Translations under genes and position numbers: made by a program
The notes under the pieces: model-generated
Database searches by the model: none
What the model saw: only the letters and a program-made list of their open reading frames with translations
Told to the model about the DNA's origin: nothing
In this document: positions 32,051 to 40,873 of the stretch, one piece after another
How the letters are laid out: every line of letters begins with the position of its first letter
Position numbering within the stretch: the first letter of the stretch is position 1
Source: Bradyrhizobium commune
GTDB lineage: Bacteria; Pseudomonadota; Alphaproteobacteria; Rhizobiales; Xanthobacteraceae
Assembly: GCF_015624505.1 (NCBI RefSeq)
Contig: NZ_CP061379.1
Coordinates: forward strand, 496,001 to 560,000
Length of the DNA: 64,000 nt
Direction: 5' to 3'

Positions 32051-33603
32051 TGCAAGTTGGGTCGGGATTGGCGAAACAGGATGAAGTTGACGGTCCTTGG
32101 CCGTTACCCGATGGATGGTCTTGGACGAGGATAGACCGCATTGCTGCCGTCAATCCCTCGACGAATTTTGAAACGTTGGATTTGGCCTCCGAGATTCCTT
32201 TCGTTCCGATGGCCGCTGTTGCGGAAGAGAGCGGAAAGATCGACCTTTCCGCTCGGCGGCCCTTGCGTGACGTCGCCAAGGGTTACGTTCGTTTTATGGA
32301 AGGGGATGTGATCTTCGCGAAGATTACCCCTTGTATGGAGAACGGGAAGGTCGCGCCGGTCGTGGGATTGCCCGGAGGCTACGCGGCTGGATCCACCGAA
32401 TTCCACGTTTTTCGTCCTGTCGCTGTTGATCAGAAATATCTCTGGTACTGGTTGGTGAATCGAGGATTTCGTGGCCAAGCGCAGCGAAATATGAGTGGAT
32501 CTGCGGGGCAATTGCGTGTGCCAGCGGACTGGTTGCGCGATGCTCCCTTTCCGCTCGCTCCGCTTGCCGAGCAAACTCGCATTGCGGATCGCGTCAACGC
32601 GCTGTTTGCCGAAATCGCGGAGGGGGAAGCGGCGCTGGCTGAGGCGCGTAAGGGACTCGACATCTTCTATCGCGCGTTGCTGAAGGCCGCTGTGACGGGC
32701 GAGCTAACAAAAGATTGGCGTGCAGCAAACCCGGCGTCCGAAACGGGGAGCGATCTCCTCGCGCGTATCGCCGACAAGAGAATTACAGATGGCGCTGCAA
32801 AGGGGCGCTCTCGCCGAGGCGGGGATCCCAAGCCACTCGACGCCGTGGGATTGCCGGAAATTCCTAAAACCTGGACATGGGCCACCTTGGAAACCTTGGT
32901 AGTCTCTGGGCCAACCAACGGATATTCGCCCAAGAAGAGCGCGGACGGTTCGGGAACGCTCGCATTGAAGCTCACGGCGACGACCAAGGGCTGCATTGAC
33001 CTAAGCGCTAGAGCGATTAAGGCGCTCTCCGAAACAATCGCTGCGGAATCAGACCTTTTCTTGAAGCCGGGCGATCTATTGTTTCAACGTGGCAATACGA
33101 TTGAGTACGTGGGTATCGCCGCCGTCTATGACGGACCAAGCAACAAATATGTTTACCCCGATCTGATGATCCGAGTTCGCACAGCTTTTCCAATTCTCAC
33201 TGAGTGGATTTGGCGTGCCGCGAATTCGCCCATCGGCCGAAAATATATGTCCGCTAACGCGACAGGAACCGCCGGGACGATGCCGAAAATCAGCGGTGAA
33301 ATTCTTCGAAATTTTCCTGTGCCGCTCCCTCCGATCGCCGAAGCGACCGAGATTTTGCGCCGCGTTACCGACGCACTGGCAGCTTCGGACGATGCGCTCA
33401 CTGCGCTCGACGCCGAAGCCGCTGACGCCGCGCGCCTGAAGCAATCCATCCTCAAAGCCGCCTTTGAAGGACGCTTGGTGCCGCAGGACGCGACAGACGA
33501 ACCGGCGAGCGCGCTACTGGTGCGCCTCGTCGCCGATCGAAGCGAAGACCCGGCCAAGCGTGGGCGGGCAAAGTCGGCAAGGCCAAAAGACCTTGCATCA
33601 TAA
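32050..33603 (+). CDS. hsdS: Type I restriction-modification specificity subunit
   Basis: The 517-residue subunit has two target-recognition domains. TRD1 covers about residues 10-165 (PLPDGWSWTRIDRIAAVN, FAKITPCMENGKVA) and TRD2 about 265-430 (GLPEIPKTWTWATLETLVVS, GDLLFQRGNTIEYVGIA). They are separated and closed by the two conserved helical spacers (PLAEQTRIADRVNALFAEIA, and PPIAEATEILRRVTDALAAS). It defines a bipartite recognition sequence that cannot be predicted here. Base composition, especially in the TRDs, is visibly richer in A+T than in neighbouring genes, as expected for exchanged specificity domains. It starts by TAATG overlap with hsdR. An A+T-rich operator for the toxin-antitoxin genes begins at its stop codon. 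Confidence 0.94.
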   Translation: MQVGSGLAKQDEVDGPWPLPDGWSWTRIDRIAAVNPSTNFETLDLASEIPFVPMAAVAEESGKIDLSARRPLRDVAKGYVRFMEGDVIFAKITPCMENGKVAPVVGLPGGYAAGSTEFHVFRPVAVDQKYLWYWLVNRGFRGQAQRNMSGSAGQLRVPADWLRDAPFPLAPLAEQTRIADRVNALFAEIAEGEAALAEARKGLDIFYRALLKAAVTGELTKDWRAANPASETGSDLLARIADKRITDGAAKGRSRRGGDPKPLDAVGLPEIPKTWTWATLETLVVSGPTNGYSPKKSADGSGTLALKLTATTKGCIDLSARAIKALSETIAAESDLFLKPGDLLFQRGNTIEYVGIAAVYDGPSNKYVYPDLMIRVRTAFPILTEWIWRAANSPIGRKYMSANATGTAGTMPKISGEILRNFPVPLPPIAEATEILRRVTDALAASDDALTALDAEAADAARLKQSILKAAFEGRLVPQDATDEPASALLVRLVADRSEDPAKRGRAKSARPKDLAS

Positions 33604-33642
33604 TGATATACACAATATGATATACATTGAAAGATGTATATC
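33603..33642 (+). promoter_or_regulatory. Antitoxin operator/promoter: three GATATAC motifs and a palindrome
   Basis: ATGATATAC occurs at 33603-33611 and 33617-33625, and the inverse GTATATC at 33636-33642. Together, 33619-33642 form GATATACAT-N6-ATGTATATC, a perfect 9-bp-arm palindrome. The block is almost pure A+T in a GC-rich genome and ends two bases before the GGAGG ribosome site of the antitoxin gene. AbrB-type antitoxins commonly autoregulate through such sites. Confidence 0.65.
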
Positions 33643-33654
33643 TCGGAGGTTTCA

Positions 33655-33882
33655 ATGCAGGTCTCCAAATGGGGCAACAGCCTCGCGGTTCGCCTGCCCA
33701 AGGCTTTGGTCGATGAGCTCGGCCTCAAGGAAGGCGACGAAATCGAAGTCGTGTCCGCTCGCAAAGGCATGATCGAGGTCGAGACCAAGGAAGAGCGTCG
33801 CCGCCGGGCGATCGCAAACATGCGCGCGCGCAACTGGCCGGCCGACTACAAGTTCGATCGCGACGAGGCGAACGAACGGTGA
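33655..33882 (+). CDS. AbrB/MazE-type (VapB-like) antitoxin
   Basis: The 75-residue protein has an N-terminal SpoVT/AbrB swapped-hairpin DNA-binding domain (MQVSKWGNSLAVRLPKALVD, then LKEGDEIEVV) and a charged tail (NWPADYKFDRDEANER) of the kind that wraps around and blocks a PIN toxin. The ATG at 33655 has a perfect GGAGG site. An ATG at 33634 lies inside the operator and is rejected. The stop overlaps the toxin GTG by 4 bp. It is inserted between hsdS and hsdM. Confidence 0.9.
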   Translation: MQVSKWGNSLAVRLPKALVDELGLKEGDEIEVVSARKGMIEVETKEERRRRAIANMRARNWPADYKFDRDEANER

Positions 33883-34283
33883 GTGCGTTTCTCGATACCA
33901 ACATCCTTGTTTACGCCCAGCAGACCGGCCCCAAGGCCACCATCTCGCAGGATCTCATCGCCCAGGGCGGTACGATCAGCGTGCAGGTCCTGAACGAGCT
34001 GACCAATGTGCTGCGCAAGAAAGACCAACGAAGCTGGCGTGATATCGAGCTTGTCCTTGACGACGTCGACAACGCGCTCGACCCCGCTCTGCCGCTGACG
34101 GCCGCGACCACCCGCGCCGCCCTCGCGCTCGCGCGGGATCACGGCTTCGCCTTCTATGACGCGCTGATCGTGGCTGCGGCGATCGAGGCCGGCTGCGACG
34201 TGCTTTACACCGAGGACATGCAGCACGGCCGCAGCATCGCCGGGCTCGCCATCGTCAATCCGTTTCTGGGACATACGCCGTGA
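33879..34283 (+). CDS. PIN-domain toxin (VapC-like ribonuclease)
   Basis: The 134-residue protein starts at GTG 33879, with GTGA overlapping the antitoxin stop. The four PIN acidic residues are present: D6 in AFLDTNILVY, E40 in VLNELTNVL, D94 in FYDALIVAAA and D113 in LYTEDMQHG. VapC-like PIN toxins are Mg-dependent RNases, often cutting tRNA or rRNA. The gene ends in a GTGA overlap with hsdM, so toxin and methyltransferase translation are linked. Confidence 0.92.
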   Translation: MSAFLDTNILVYAQQTGPKATISQDLIAQGGTISVQVLNELTNVLRKKDQRSWRDIELVLDDVDNALDPALPLTAATTRAALALARDHGFAFYDALIVAAAIEAGCDVLYTEDMQHGRSIAGLAIVNPFLGHTP

Positions 34284-35734
34284 ACGCTCAAACCCTCGTC
34301 GCCAAAGTCTGGAATTTTGCGCATGTGCTGCGTGACCAGGGTGTCTCCTATCAGGCTTATATCAGCCAGATTTCCTATTTGCTGTTCCTCAAGATGGACG
34401 AGGAGCGCGTCACGCAGATCGGCGAAGCCTCGATGCTGCCCGATGGCGCGCGGTGGGAAGATATCAAGGACCTCTCAGGCGAGGCGTTGAGCGGGACCTA
34501 CGGGAAGTTGCTGGAGAAGCTGTCCAAGCAGAGCGGCATCATCGGCGCGATCTTCCTGAAGGCACAGAATGAAATCCAGGACCCCGCCAGGCTCAAGCGG
34601 CTGGTCGGCCTGATCGACGGCGAGACCTGGCTCGGGCTCCCGGTCGATGTGAAGGGCAACATCTACGAGGGCCTGCTCGCCCGCAACGCGGAGGACGTAA
34701 AATCTGGCGCAGGCCAATACTTTACGCCGCGTCCGCTGATCGAAGCCATGGTCGAGGTGGTCGATCCCAAGCCGCACCAAACGGTCCACGATCCGGCCTG
34801 CGGCACGGCGGGATTCCTGCTCGCCGCCTGGGAGCACATGAAGCAGCACCCCAAGGCGCGGGATCGCGGGGTCTATTCTGCCCTGAAGAACAAGTTTTCC
34901 GGCGTCGACATCGTCCCCGAAGTGGTGCGGCTTGCCGCGATGAACCTCTATCTCCACGGCATTACCGGCGTGGACTCGATCGTCGAGGCCAAGGACGCGC
35001 TGCTCGGTGCAGGCGGCAAGACCTACGAGGTCATTCTCACCAATCCGCCGTTTGGCAAGAAGCAGAGCTATCGCATCGTTCGCGACGACGGCGAGATCGA
35101 CAGCGAGCGCGAGGATTACGACCGCCAGGATTTCTTCGTCACCACGTCCAACAAGCAGCTCAATTTCCTCCAGCACATCATGACGGTGTTGGCGCAAAAC
35201 GGCGAGGCCGCCGTGGTACTGCCGGACAACGTGCTGTTCGAAGGCGGCGCCGGCGAAACCATTCGCCGCCGCCTGTTGCAGAACTTCGACTTCCATACGC
35301 TGCTGCGGCTGCCGACCGGAATTTTCTACAAGCAGGGCGTCAAGGCGAACGTGCTGTTCTTCGACAAGAAGCCACCGTCCGAGGCCGCGGCAACGAAAGA
35401 GCTATGGATTTACGACCTGCGGACCAACCAGCGCTTCACTCTGAAAGAGCGCCCGATGGTTCGCGCGGACCTCGACGATTTTGTTGCGTGCTATCAGTCT
35501 GGTCGTCGTTCGCAACGCCAGGAGGCCGAGAAGTTCAAACGCTTCCCGCTTCAGACCTTGCTCGCGCGTGACAAGGTCAATCTCGATATTTTCTGGCTGA
35601 AGGATCATGCCCTCGACGATCCTGACCTGCTGCCGTCGCCCGACGAAGCCGCAGCCGAAATCGTCGAAAGCCTGGAAACTGCACTGGAGCGATTTCGCGG
35701 TGTCGCGAAGACTCTTGGCGAGAAGCTGGCCTGA
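34280..35734 (+). CDS. hsdM: Type I restriction-modification N6-adenine methyltransferase subunit
   Basis: The 484-residue subunit has an N-terminal HsdM helical domain and the AdoMet-dependent methylase core, with motif I DPACGTAGF (171-179) and catalytic motif IV NPPFG (255-259). GQYFTPRPLIEAMV precedes the core. It starts at GTG 34280, whose GTGA overlaps the toxin stop. With HsdS it methylates the host sequence, and with HsdR it forms the restriction complex. Having the methyltransferase last, behind a toxin-antitoxin pair, is unlike the usual R-M-S or M-S-R orders and ties its expression to the TA genes. Confidence 0.95.
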   Translation: MNAQTLVAKVWNFAHVLRDQGVSYQAYISQISYLLFLKMDEERVTQIGEASMLPDGARWEDIKDLSGEALSGTYGKLLEKLSKQSGIIGAIFLKAQNEIQDPARLKRLVGLIDGETWLGLPVDVKGNIYEGLLARNAEDVKSGAGQYFTPRPLIEAMVEVVDPKPHQTVHDPACGTAGFLLAAWEHMKQHPKARDRGVYSALKNKFSGVDIVPEVVRLAAMNLYLHGITGVDSIVEAKDALLGAGGKTYEVILTNPPFGKKQSYRIVRDDGEIDSEREDYDRQDFFVTTSNKQLNFLQHIMTVLAQNGEAAVVLPDNVLFEGGAGETIRRRLLQNFDFHTLLRLPTGIFYKQGVKANVLFFDKKPPSEAAATKELWIYDLRTNQRFTLKERPMVRADLDDFVACYQSGRRSQRQEAEKFKRFPLQTLLARDKVNLDIFWLKDHALDDPDLLPSPDEAAAEIVESLETALERFRGVAKTLGEKLA

Positions 35735-35764
35735 TCGCCCGATGATGCCATTGTGCCAGTGTTT

Positions 35765-35800
35765 TGCCCGACGAGTCAAAGCGCCTTTGCCCGTCGGGCA
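35765..35800 (+). terminator. Hairpin downstream of hsdM
   Basis: TGCCCGACG (35765-35773) pairs with CGTCGGGCA (35792-35800) around an 18-nt loop, 31 bp after the hsdM stop. It has no clear U-tract. It may be one of the dispersed TGCCCGACG repeats of these genomes that double as terminator or RNA-processing site, and lies between the convergent hsdM and cyclase genes. Confidence 0.5.
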
Positions 35801-35877
35801 CGCGCCACCCGCATAAGTCATTGATCCAACAGCCCCCGCTACTGTGCATGGGGTTGTTTTCGATCTTTTGTTCGCAG

Positions 35878-38325
35878 CTACCCCCTCATCCGCGCAGCGG
35901 ACGCATCCGCCACGCTCTCCGCCTCCTCGCGCCAGGACAAGATCTCCATCGCCAGCACGGGGTGGTTGAAGCCCTTGAGCTGGAGCTCGTCGAGGGCACG
36001 GGCCTCCACCCATGGCTCGACCATGCCGTAGACGCGGCGGCTGACCACGATCTGCTGGGCCTTGGCTTCGCTGCAGAGGCGGGAGGCGAGGTTGGTGACG
36101 CTGCCGATCGCGGCATATTCCAGCCGCTGCTCGAAGCCGACCTGGCCGAGCGTGGCATAGCCGAGCGCGATGCCGATGCCGAATCCCAGGCTGTGTCCGC
36201 GGTTGCGCCAGCGATCGGTCAGCGGGCCGATCGTGTCGCGCATCTCCACCGCCATCTTCACCGCGCGCGCGGTGTGGTCCTCGAACTGGATCGGCGCGTT
36301 GAACAGGATCATCACGCCGTCGCCGGCATATTTGTCGAGCGTGCCCTCGTATTTGAAGATCAGCTTGCCCAGCGCTGCGTGATACTCGCGCAGCACGTTC
36401 ATCGCCTCTTCCGGCTCGGTCGCCTCGGTGAAGGCGGTGAAGCCGCGCAGGTCGCAGAACACCACGGTCACTTCGCGGCGCTGGCTGGTGAGCAGCCCCT
36501 CGGGGCTGTCGGACGAGGCGATCAGCTGCGCCACCTGCGGCGCCAGGAAACGCTCGAGCTTGCGGATGCGCTCGATCTCGCCGAGCTGGGTCTCGACGCG
36601 CTCCTCCAGCGACTTGTTCCAGTTCTTGAGCTGCTCGGTCTGCTCGCGCAGCTTGTCGGCCTGGGCGCGCACGGTCTCGTGGGCCTGCTCCAGCGCGTGG
36701 CTCTTGTGGTCGACTTCGGTGAACAGGCGCGCGTTGCGCATGGCCAGCACCGCCTGGTTGGCGAAGGTGCGCATCAGGCCGATCAGGCTGCCTGCGAATT
36801 CGCCTCCGGCGCGGCGCAGCACGACCAGCGAGCCCAGCGTGCCCTGCTGGTCGACCAGCGGCACCACCAGCACCGAGTGGAAGCCGGCATTGACCGCGAC
36901 GTCGCGCAGCGGATGCTCGGCGGCATGGTCGAGATCGGCAACCGCGATCGGCTCGCCGCTTTCGGCGGCATCGCCCAGGATGCTCTCGCCTTCGCCGATC
37001 GAGAGATGCGCGCCTTCGGCCGATTTGTCGATGCCATTGGCCTCGATCAAGTTGAAGCGGTGCGCCTCTGCATCATAGCCGTAGATCACCACCGCATCGG
37101 CATGGCTGATCTCGAGCGCGCGGGCGGCAATCGTCGGCAGCACGGCGTTGAGATCGAGCGAGGACGCGACCGCGCGGCCGACCTCTTCCAGCACCTTGAG
37201 CTCGTTGATCGACTGCGCGAGGTCGCGGGTGCGCGCCTCGACCTTGGTTTCGAGGTCCGTATAGGTCTCCTGGAGCTGGCCGGCCATGCTGTTGAATTGC
37301 CCGGCGAGCTCTTCGAGCTCGTCGGAGGTGTGCACGTCGATACGGTGGCTGAAATCGCCCTCGCCGAGCTTGTGCGCGCCGTTGCGCAGCGCCGTGATCG
37401 GAATGATCATGCGGCGCGCCAGCAGCGTGCCGGCGAGGATGGCGACCATCAGACCGACGCCGATCAGCAGCGCGATGCGCACGAGCTGGTCGCGGATCGG
37501 CGTCAGCGCCTGTGCGGTCGGCTGCTCGAACAGCACGCTCCAGCCGAGTTTCGGCACGGTGCTCGCGGCGGTCAGCACCGAATGGCCGTTGAAGTCGGTG
37601 CCGAACGTATCGGGTTCGCGGCCGGGTCCGATCGCGGCGGCGACCTGCGGCAGCTTCGACAGGTCCTTGCCGACGTCGGGGCCCTTCGACGACGTCGCCA
37701 GCACGCGGCCGCGCGAATCCACCACATAGGCGAAGGCGGCCTTGCCAAGCTGGGCGTCGGACAGGAAGTCGGAGAGGAAGCCGAGATCGATCTCGGCCAC
37801 GGTGACGCCGGCATTGAAGCCGGAATGCGCCACCGAAATCGACATGAACGGCGTCTGGTCGGTGAAGTAAGCCGGTGCATAGCTCACGCCGCGAGAGACC
37901 GCGTCGGTGAAGCGCACGTCGCGGGAGAGGTCGGAATTGGTGCCGGTCGAGGTCGACTGGCGCGAGACACGCAGCACCTCACGGCCGTCGCCGTTGAGCT
38001 GGAACAACTGGGAGACGACCGAGACCTGGTGCAGCAACTGGGCGTAATCGGCGCGGCGCTTGTCGAGCGTGTCCTGGCTCGCCCGCGTCACCCAGCTGAT
38101 CTGGCGCTCGAGCTCGGAGACCGATTGCTCGATGCGACGGGCGGCGGCCTGCGCCTTGTCGTCCAGCCCATCGGTCAGCGACGTCGTGGTGGCACGGTAG
38201 GAGATCCAGGTCTCCATCGCGCCGTTGACGGCCAGCACGAACACGACGAGGCCGACGAGGGAGACGACGTACTTGGCGAACAGGCCCTCGCGCAGAAACC
38301 GGGTCTTGTCTTTCGCTCCTGCCAT
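35878..38325 (-). CDS. Membrane adenylate/guanylate cyclase with Cache, HAMP and GAF domains
   Basis: The protein is about 815 residues. A first membrane segment (VVSLVGLVVFVLAVNG) leads into a Cache-type periplasmic sensor. A second segment (IALLIGVGLMVAILAGTLL) precedes a HAMP domain (MIIPITALRNGAHKLGEGDF) and a coiled coil. A GAF domain (about 375-520) and another coiled coil follow, then a class III cyclase domain. The two metal Asp sites are present (VVFCDLRGFTAF and YAGDGVMILFN), so it should be active. ATG 38325 follows GAGAGG at good spacing, and ATG 38346 is the alternative. cAMP from it could feed the CRP-family protein encoded 2.5 kb away, but this is inferred. Confidence 0.9.
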   Translation of the reverse strand: MAGAKDKTRFLREGLFAKYVVSLVGLVVFVLAVNGAMETWISYRATTTSLTDGLDDKAQAAARRIEQSVSELERQISWVTRASQDTLDKRRADYAQLLHQVSVVSQLFQLNGDGREVLRVSRQSTSTGTNSDLSRDVRFTDAVSRGVSYAPAYFTDQTPFMSISVAHSGFNAGVTVAEIDLGFLSDFLSDAQLGKAAFAYVVDSRGRVLATSSKGPDVGKDLSKLPQVAAAIGPGREPDTFGTDFNGHSVLTAASTVPKLGWSVLFEQPTAQALTPIRDQLVRIALLIGVGLMVAILAGTLLARRMIIPITALRNGAHKLGEGDFSHRIDVHTSDELEELAGQFNSMAGQLQETYTDLETKVEARTRDLAQSINELKVLEEVGRAVASSLDLNAVLPTIAARALEISHADAVVIYGYDAEAHRFNLIEANGIDKSAEGAHLSIGEGESILGDAAESGEPIAVADLDHAAEHPLRDVAVNAGFHSVLVVPLVDQQGTLGSLVVLRRAGGEFAGSLIGLMRTFANQAVLAMRNARLFTEVDHKSHALEQAHETVRAQADKLREQTEQLKNWNKSLEERVETQLGEIERIRKLERFLAPQVAQLIASSDSPEGLLTSQRREVTVVFCDLRGFTAFTEATEPEEAMNVLREYHAALGKLIFKYEGTLDKYAGDGVMILFNAPIQFEDHTARAVKMAVEMRDTIGPLTDRWRNRGHSLGFGIGIALGYATLGQVGFEQRLEYAAIGSVTNLASRLCSEAKAQQIVVSRRVYGMVEPWVEARALDELQLKGFNHPVLAMEILSWREEAESVADASAARMRG

Positions 38326-38609
38326 CCGGATCCTCTCGCGCCGCACAACGCCGGCGCTATGGGCCGCGCGGGCCCTTACAACCTTCTATCACAATTTGGG
38401 CCAAGGGGCTGGCATGGGACTGGCATGAGCCGGGAAGGGGCTGGCCGGATGACTGGAATGGTTACCCGCCAAATTGCCCGTGATGGACAACGCGAACGGC
38501 CGGCGGGGAGCTGAAATGTCGCAGCCGTCTTTCTCATCCGTTTGGATGAAGAAGTGGCCGGGGCGCGGGTGTAAAGACCGCATCGGAGTCCCGCGTGTTG
38601 GTCCGAAAG

Positions 38610-40640
38610 TTACCGATTAAAAAGCTGCCGCATTACGTCGTTCATCGGCTGGCTGTCTTGCTGCGCGACCGGCGGGTTCTGCGGGGGCGGGGGCGAGGCT
38701 TGCGGTGCAGGCGTGGTCGGTGTTCCCGGCAGGCTGCGGCTCCGGATCCCGGTTCCGGGATTGCCGGAGAGTCCCTGCTGGATCATAGTGCCAATCGCCT
38801 GACCGAGCGGGCTGTCCGGCCCCGGCAGCTGCATCTGCGGAAGGGCGTTGCCGCCGCCTGGCGCGGCGCCGCCCTGCCCGAAGTTGCTACCAAGATTGCT
38901 CAACATGTTGCCAAGGCCGGCGCCATCGGGGCCGAACAGGCCCTTGCCCATCTCGCGCAGCTTGGCGTAGGCGGCGTCGGGATTGTCCATCATGCCGGCC
39001 ATGTCGGGATAGATCTGCGGCTGCGACCAGGAGCCCGAGATCATCACGGGAATGCCGAAGCCGACCGGTTCGGAGGTGCGGCCCTGGCCTTCGGTCGTCA
39101 TCACGAGCTTCGGCTCGACGCGAAAACCCATCATCTTGGTGTCCAGCGCAATGGTGCCGGTGCCGGTGATCCGCACCAGCGGCCCGACCAGGTTGAAATC
39201 GGTCGTCACCGCCTGGCCCTTGTCGATGCGGAACGAGGCGGAGAGTTGCGACAGGTCGGTGCTCTGCTCCTGGCTGTTCTGCTGGCTGTCCTGTTGGCTG
39301 TTTTGCCAGCCCGACAGCTTGCTCGTCGTCAGCGAACGGATCATCTGCGCGACATTGATGCCGCGGATGGCGCCGTCCTGGAAATTGATGAAGGCCGTGC
39401 CCTGCATGTTCGCCATCAGCGCGCGCTGGCTGACGCCGGCGCTGCGCAGCGCGAGCTTGACCTGCAGCTTGCCGTCGATCCGGTCGAAATCGGCAACGCC
39501 CTGGAGCAGCGGCAGCGCCCGCACGCCGACGAGGTCGGAATGCATGGCGAAGCTCGGCGCGCCGCTGGTCGCGTCGAGGATCATCTCGCCCGAGATCTGG
39601 CCGCCATAGGCGCCGAGATTGGTGGTGCCCGTCTTCAGGATGCCGCCGGCGAGTTTTGCATCGAGCGCCAGCGGCGCAAGTCGCGCTTCGCCGATGACGG
39701 CTTCGTTCGCCGAAATCCTGATTTGCGCGTCGACATAGTTGAGCTGGGAGACATCGATCGGCGCATCGCTCCAGGGCTGCCCGGATGCATCCTGGGGCGA
39801 TTTCGACTTGGGAATCGTCAGCCGCTGGAAGTCGAGATCGACTTTCACCAGGGGCTTGCTCGCGATGTCGACCGAGGCCCAACCGCTGAAAGCGCCGTCG
39901 CCGAGCGTGCCATTGATACCGTTGATCAACACGATCGGTCCGTTGAGCCGCATCTCGGCATGGCCGGAAAGCTGCGCCGTCAGCACGTCGGGCATGTCGA
40001 TGGCGAAATCGACCGGGATGGCCTGCCCCTCGACCGCCGTCGTGGTTGCCTTGACGTCGAACTTGGTCGGGTGCTCGCCGATGCGCGCCGTGCCGGCGAC
40101 TTTGATGGTGCGGTCGCGGCCCATGACGGCGTCGGCATTGATGGCGTTGATACGGCTGTCGATGCGGTCGCGCACGCGCGCGAATGCGACTTCGCCGTCG
40201 ACGATCTTGAAGCGGTCGACGGTTGCGCCGTCCATGTCGGGCGCAAGCGGCTTCGGCGACGCATCGGCATTCGGCAGGCGATCGCGCAGCAGCGGCTGGT
40301 AGAGTACCGGATGGGTGACGACGATCTCGCTGATCTTCGGGCTGCCCGACCATGCACTGGACAGCGACATGTCGACCTGCACGCGGTCGATGGTCAGGCG
40401 CGTGATGCCGCTGCGGTCCTTGGGGTTTTGAAGCGTGATGTCGTTCAGCGTGACGTTCAGCGTCGGCCACAGGCTGATTTTGGTCGTGCCGTCGATCGAC
40501 AGGCGGTAGCCCGTGGCGTTCTCGACACGCGACGTAATCGTCGACGTCAGGAAGCCCGAGGGGATCCCGATCACGAGGAGAAGTACGATCACGATGATCA
40601 CGGCGCCTACCGCCGCGCCGGCGAATTTAAGTGCTCTCAT
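38610..40640 (-). CDS. AsmA family protein
   Basis: The 676-residue protein has one N-terminal membrane anchor (AVIIVIVLLLVIGIPSGFL), then the AsmA N-terminal region (SRVENATGYRLSIDG, ISLWPTLNVTLNDITLQNP) and the conserved C-terminal AsmA-like region. A short Gln/Ser repeat near residue 455 (NSQQDSQQNSQEQS) and a Pro/Gln-rich tail are low complexity. AsmA proteins belong to the bridge-like lipid-transfer group and affect outer-membrane assembly. It is divergent from the CRP-family gene and shares a 233-bp regulatory region with it. Confidence 0.88.
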   Translation of the reverse strand: MRALKFAGAAVGAVIIVIVLLLVIGIPSGFLTSTITSRVENATGYRLSIDGTTKISLWPTLNVTLNDITLQNPKDRSGITRLTIDRVQVDMSLSSAWSGSPKISEIVVTHPVLYQPLLRDRLPNADASPKPLAPDMDGATVDRFKIVDGEVAFARVRDRIDSRINAINADAVMGRDRTIKVAGTARIGEHPTKFDVKATTTAVEGQAIPVDFAIDMPDVLTAQLSGHAEMRLNGPIVLINGINGTLGDGAFSGWASVDIASKPLVKVDLDFQRLTIPKSKSPQDASGQPWSDAPIDVSQLNYVDAQIRISANEAVIGEARLAPLALDAKLAGGILKTGTTNLGAYGGQISGEMILDATSGAPSFAMHSDLVGVRALPLLQGVADFDRIDGKLQVKLALRSAGVSQRALMANMQGTAFINFQDGAIRGINVAQMIRSLTTSKLSGWQNSQQDSQQNSQEQSTDLSQLSASFRIDKGQAVTTDFNLVGPLVRITGTGTIALDTKMMGFRVEPKLVMTTEGQGRTSEPVGFGIPVMISGSWSQPQIYPDMAGMMDNPDAAYAKLREMGKGLFGPDGAGLGNMLSNLGSNFGQGGAAPGGGNALPQMQLPGPDSPLGQAIGTMIQQGLSGNPGTGIRSRSLPGTPTTPAPQASPPPPQNPPVAQQDSQPMNDVMRQLFNR

Positions 40641-40734
40641 GTCGACTTTCCAACGACGGTCGAGCGGCGTCGAACCCGCCGGGCCAACCGTCCTTTGCGC
40701 GCAAGCTTATCCCAAGACGGGAAGCTGCTCCAAG

Positions 40735-40750
40735 CGACTAAAAATAGTCG
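40735..40750. promoter_or_regulatory. Inverted repeat CGACTA-AAAA-TAGTCG
   Basis: A perfect 6-bp inverted repeat with an A4 centre lies between the divergent AsmA and CRP-family genes, 19 bp left of the CRP-type site. It could be an operator for either gene. The binding protein is unknown. Confidence 0.35.
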
Positions 40751-40768
40751 AGGGGTGCTGCAAAGTTA

Positions 40769-40784
40769 TGTGACTTATGACACA
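40769..40784 (+). promoter_or_regulatory. CRP-type site TGTGACTTATGACACA upstream of the CRP-family gene
   Basis: TGTGA-N6-ACACA has one mismatch to the CRP consensus, 90 bp before ATG 40874. It suggests autoregulation of the CRP-family gene, control of the divergent AsmA gene, or both. Confidence 0.45.
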
Positions 40785-40873
40785 CTTCTCCACCGCGGTT
40801 TTACGCGATTCTGACGTCGATGCTTCCAAGCGATTTGCCAAGAAATTGACGAGTAATTCATGAGGATGTTGAA

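Noticed and set aside
33634..33654. Upstream ATG start for the antitoxin (MYISEVS...)
   Set aside because: It lies within the right arm of the operator palindrome and has no ribosome site. The ATG at 33655 has an ideal GGAGG.
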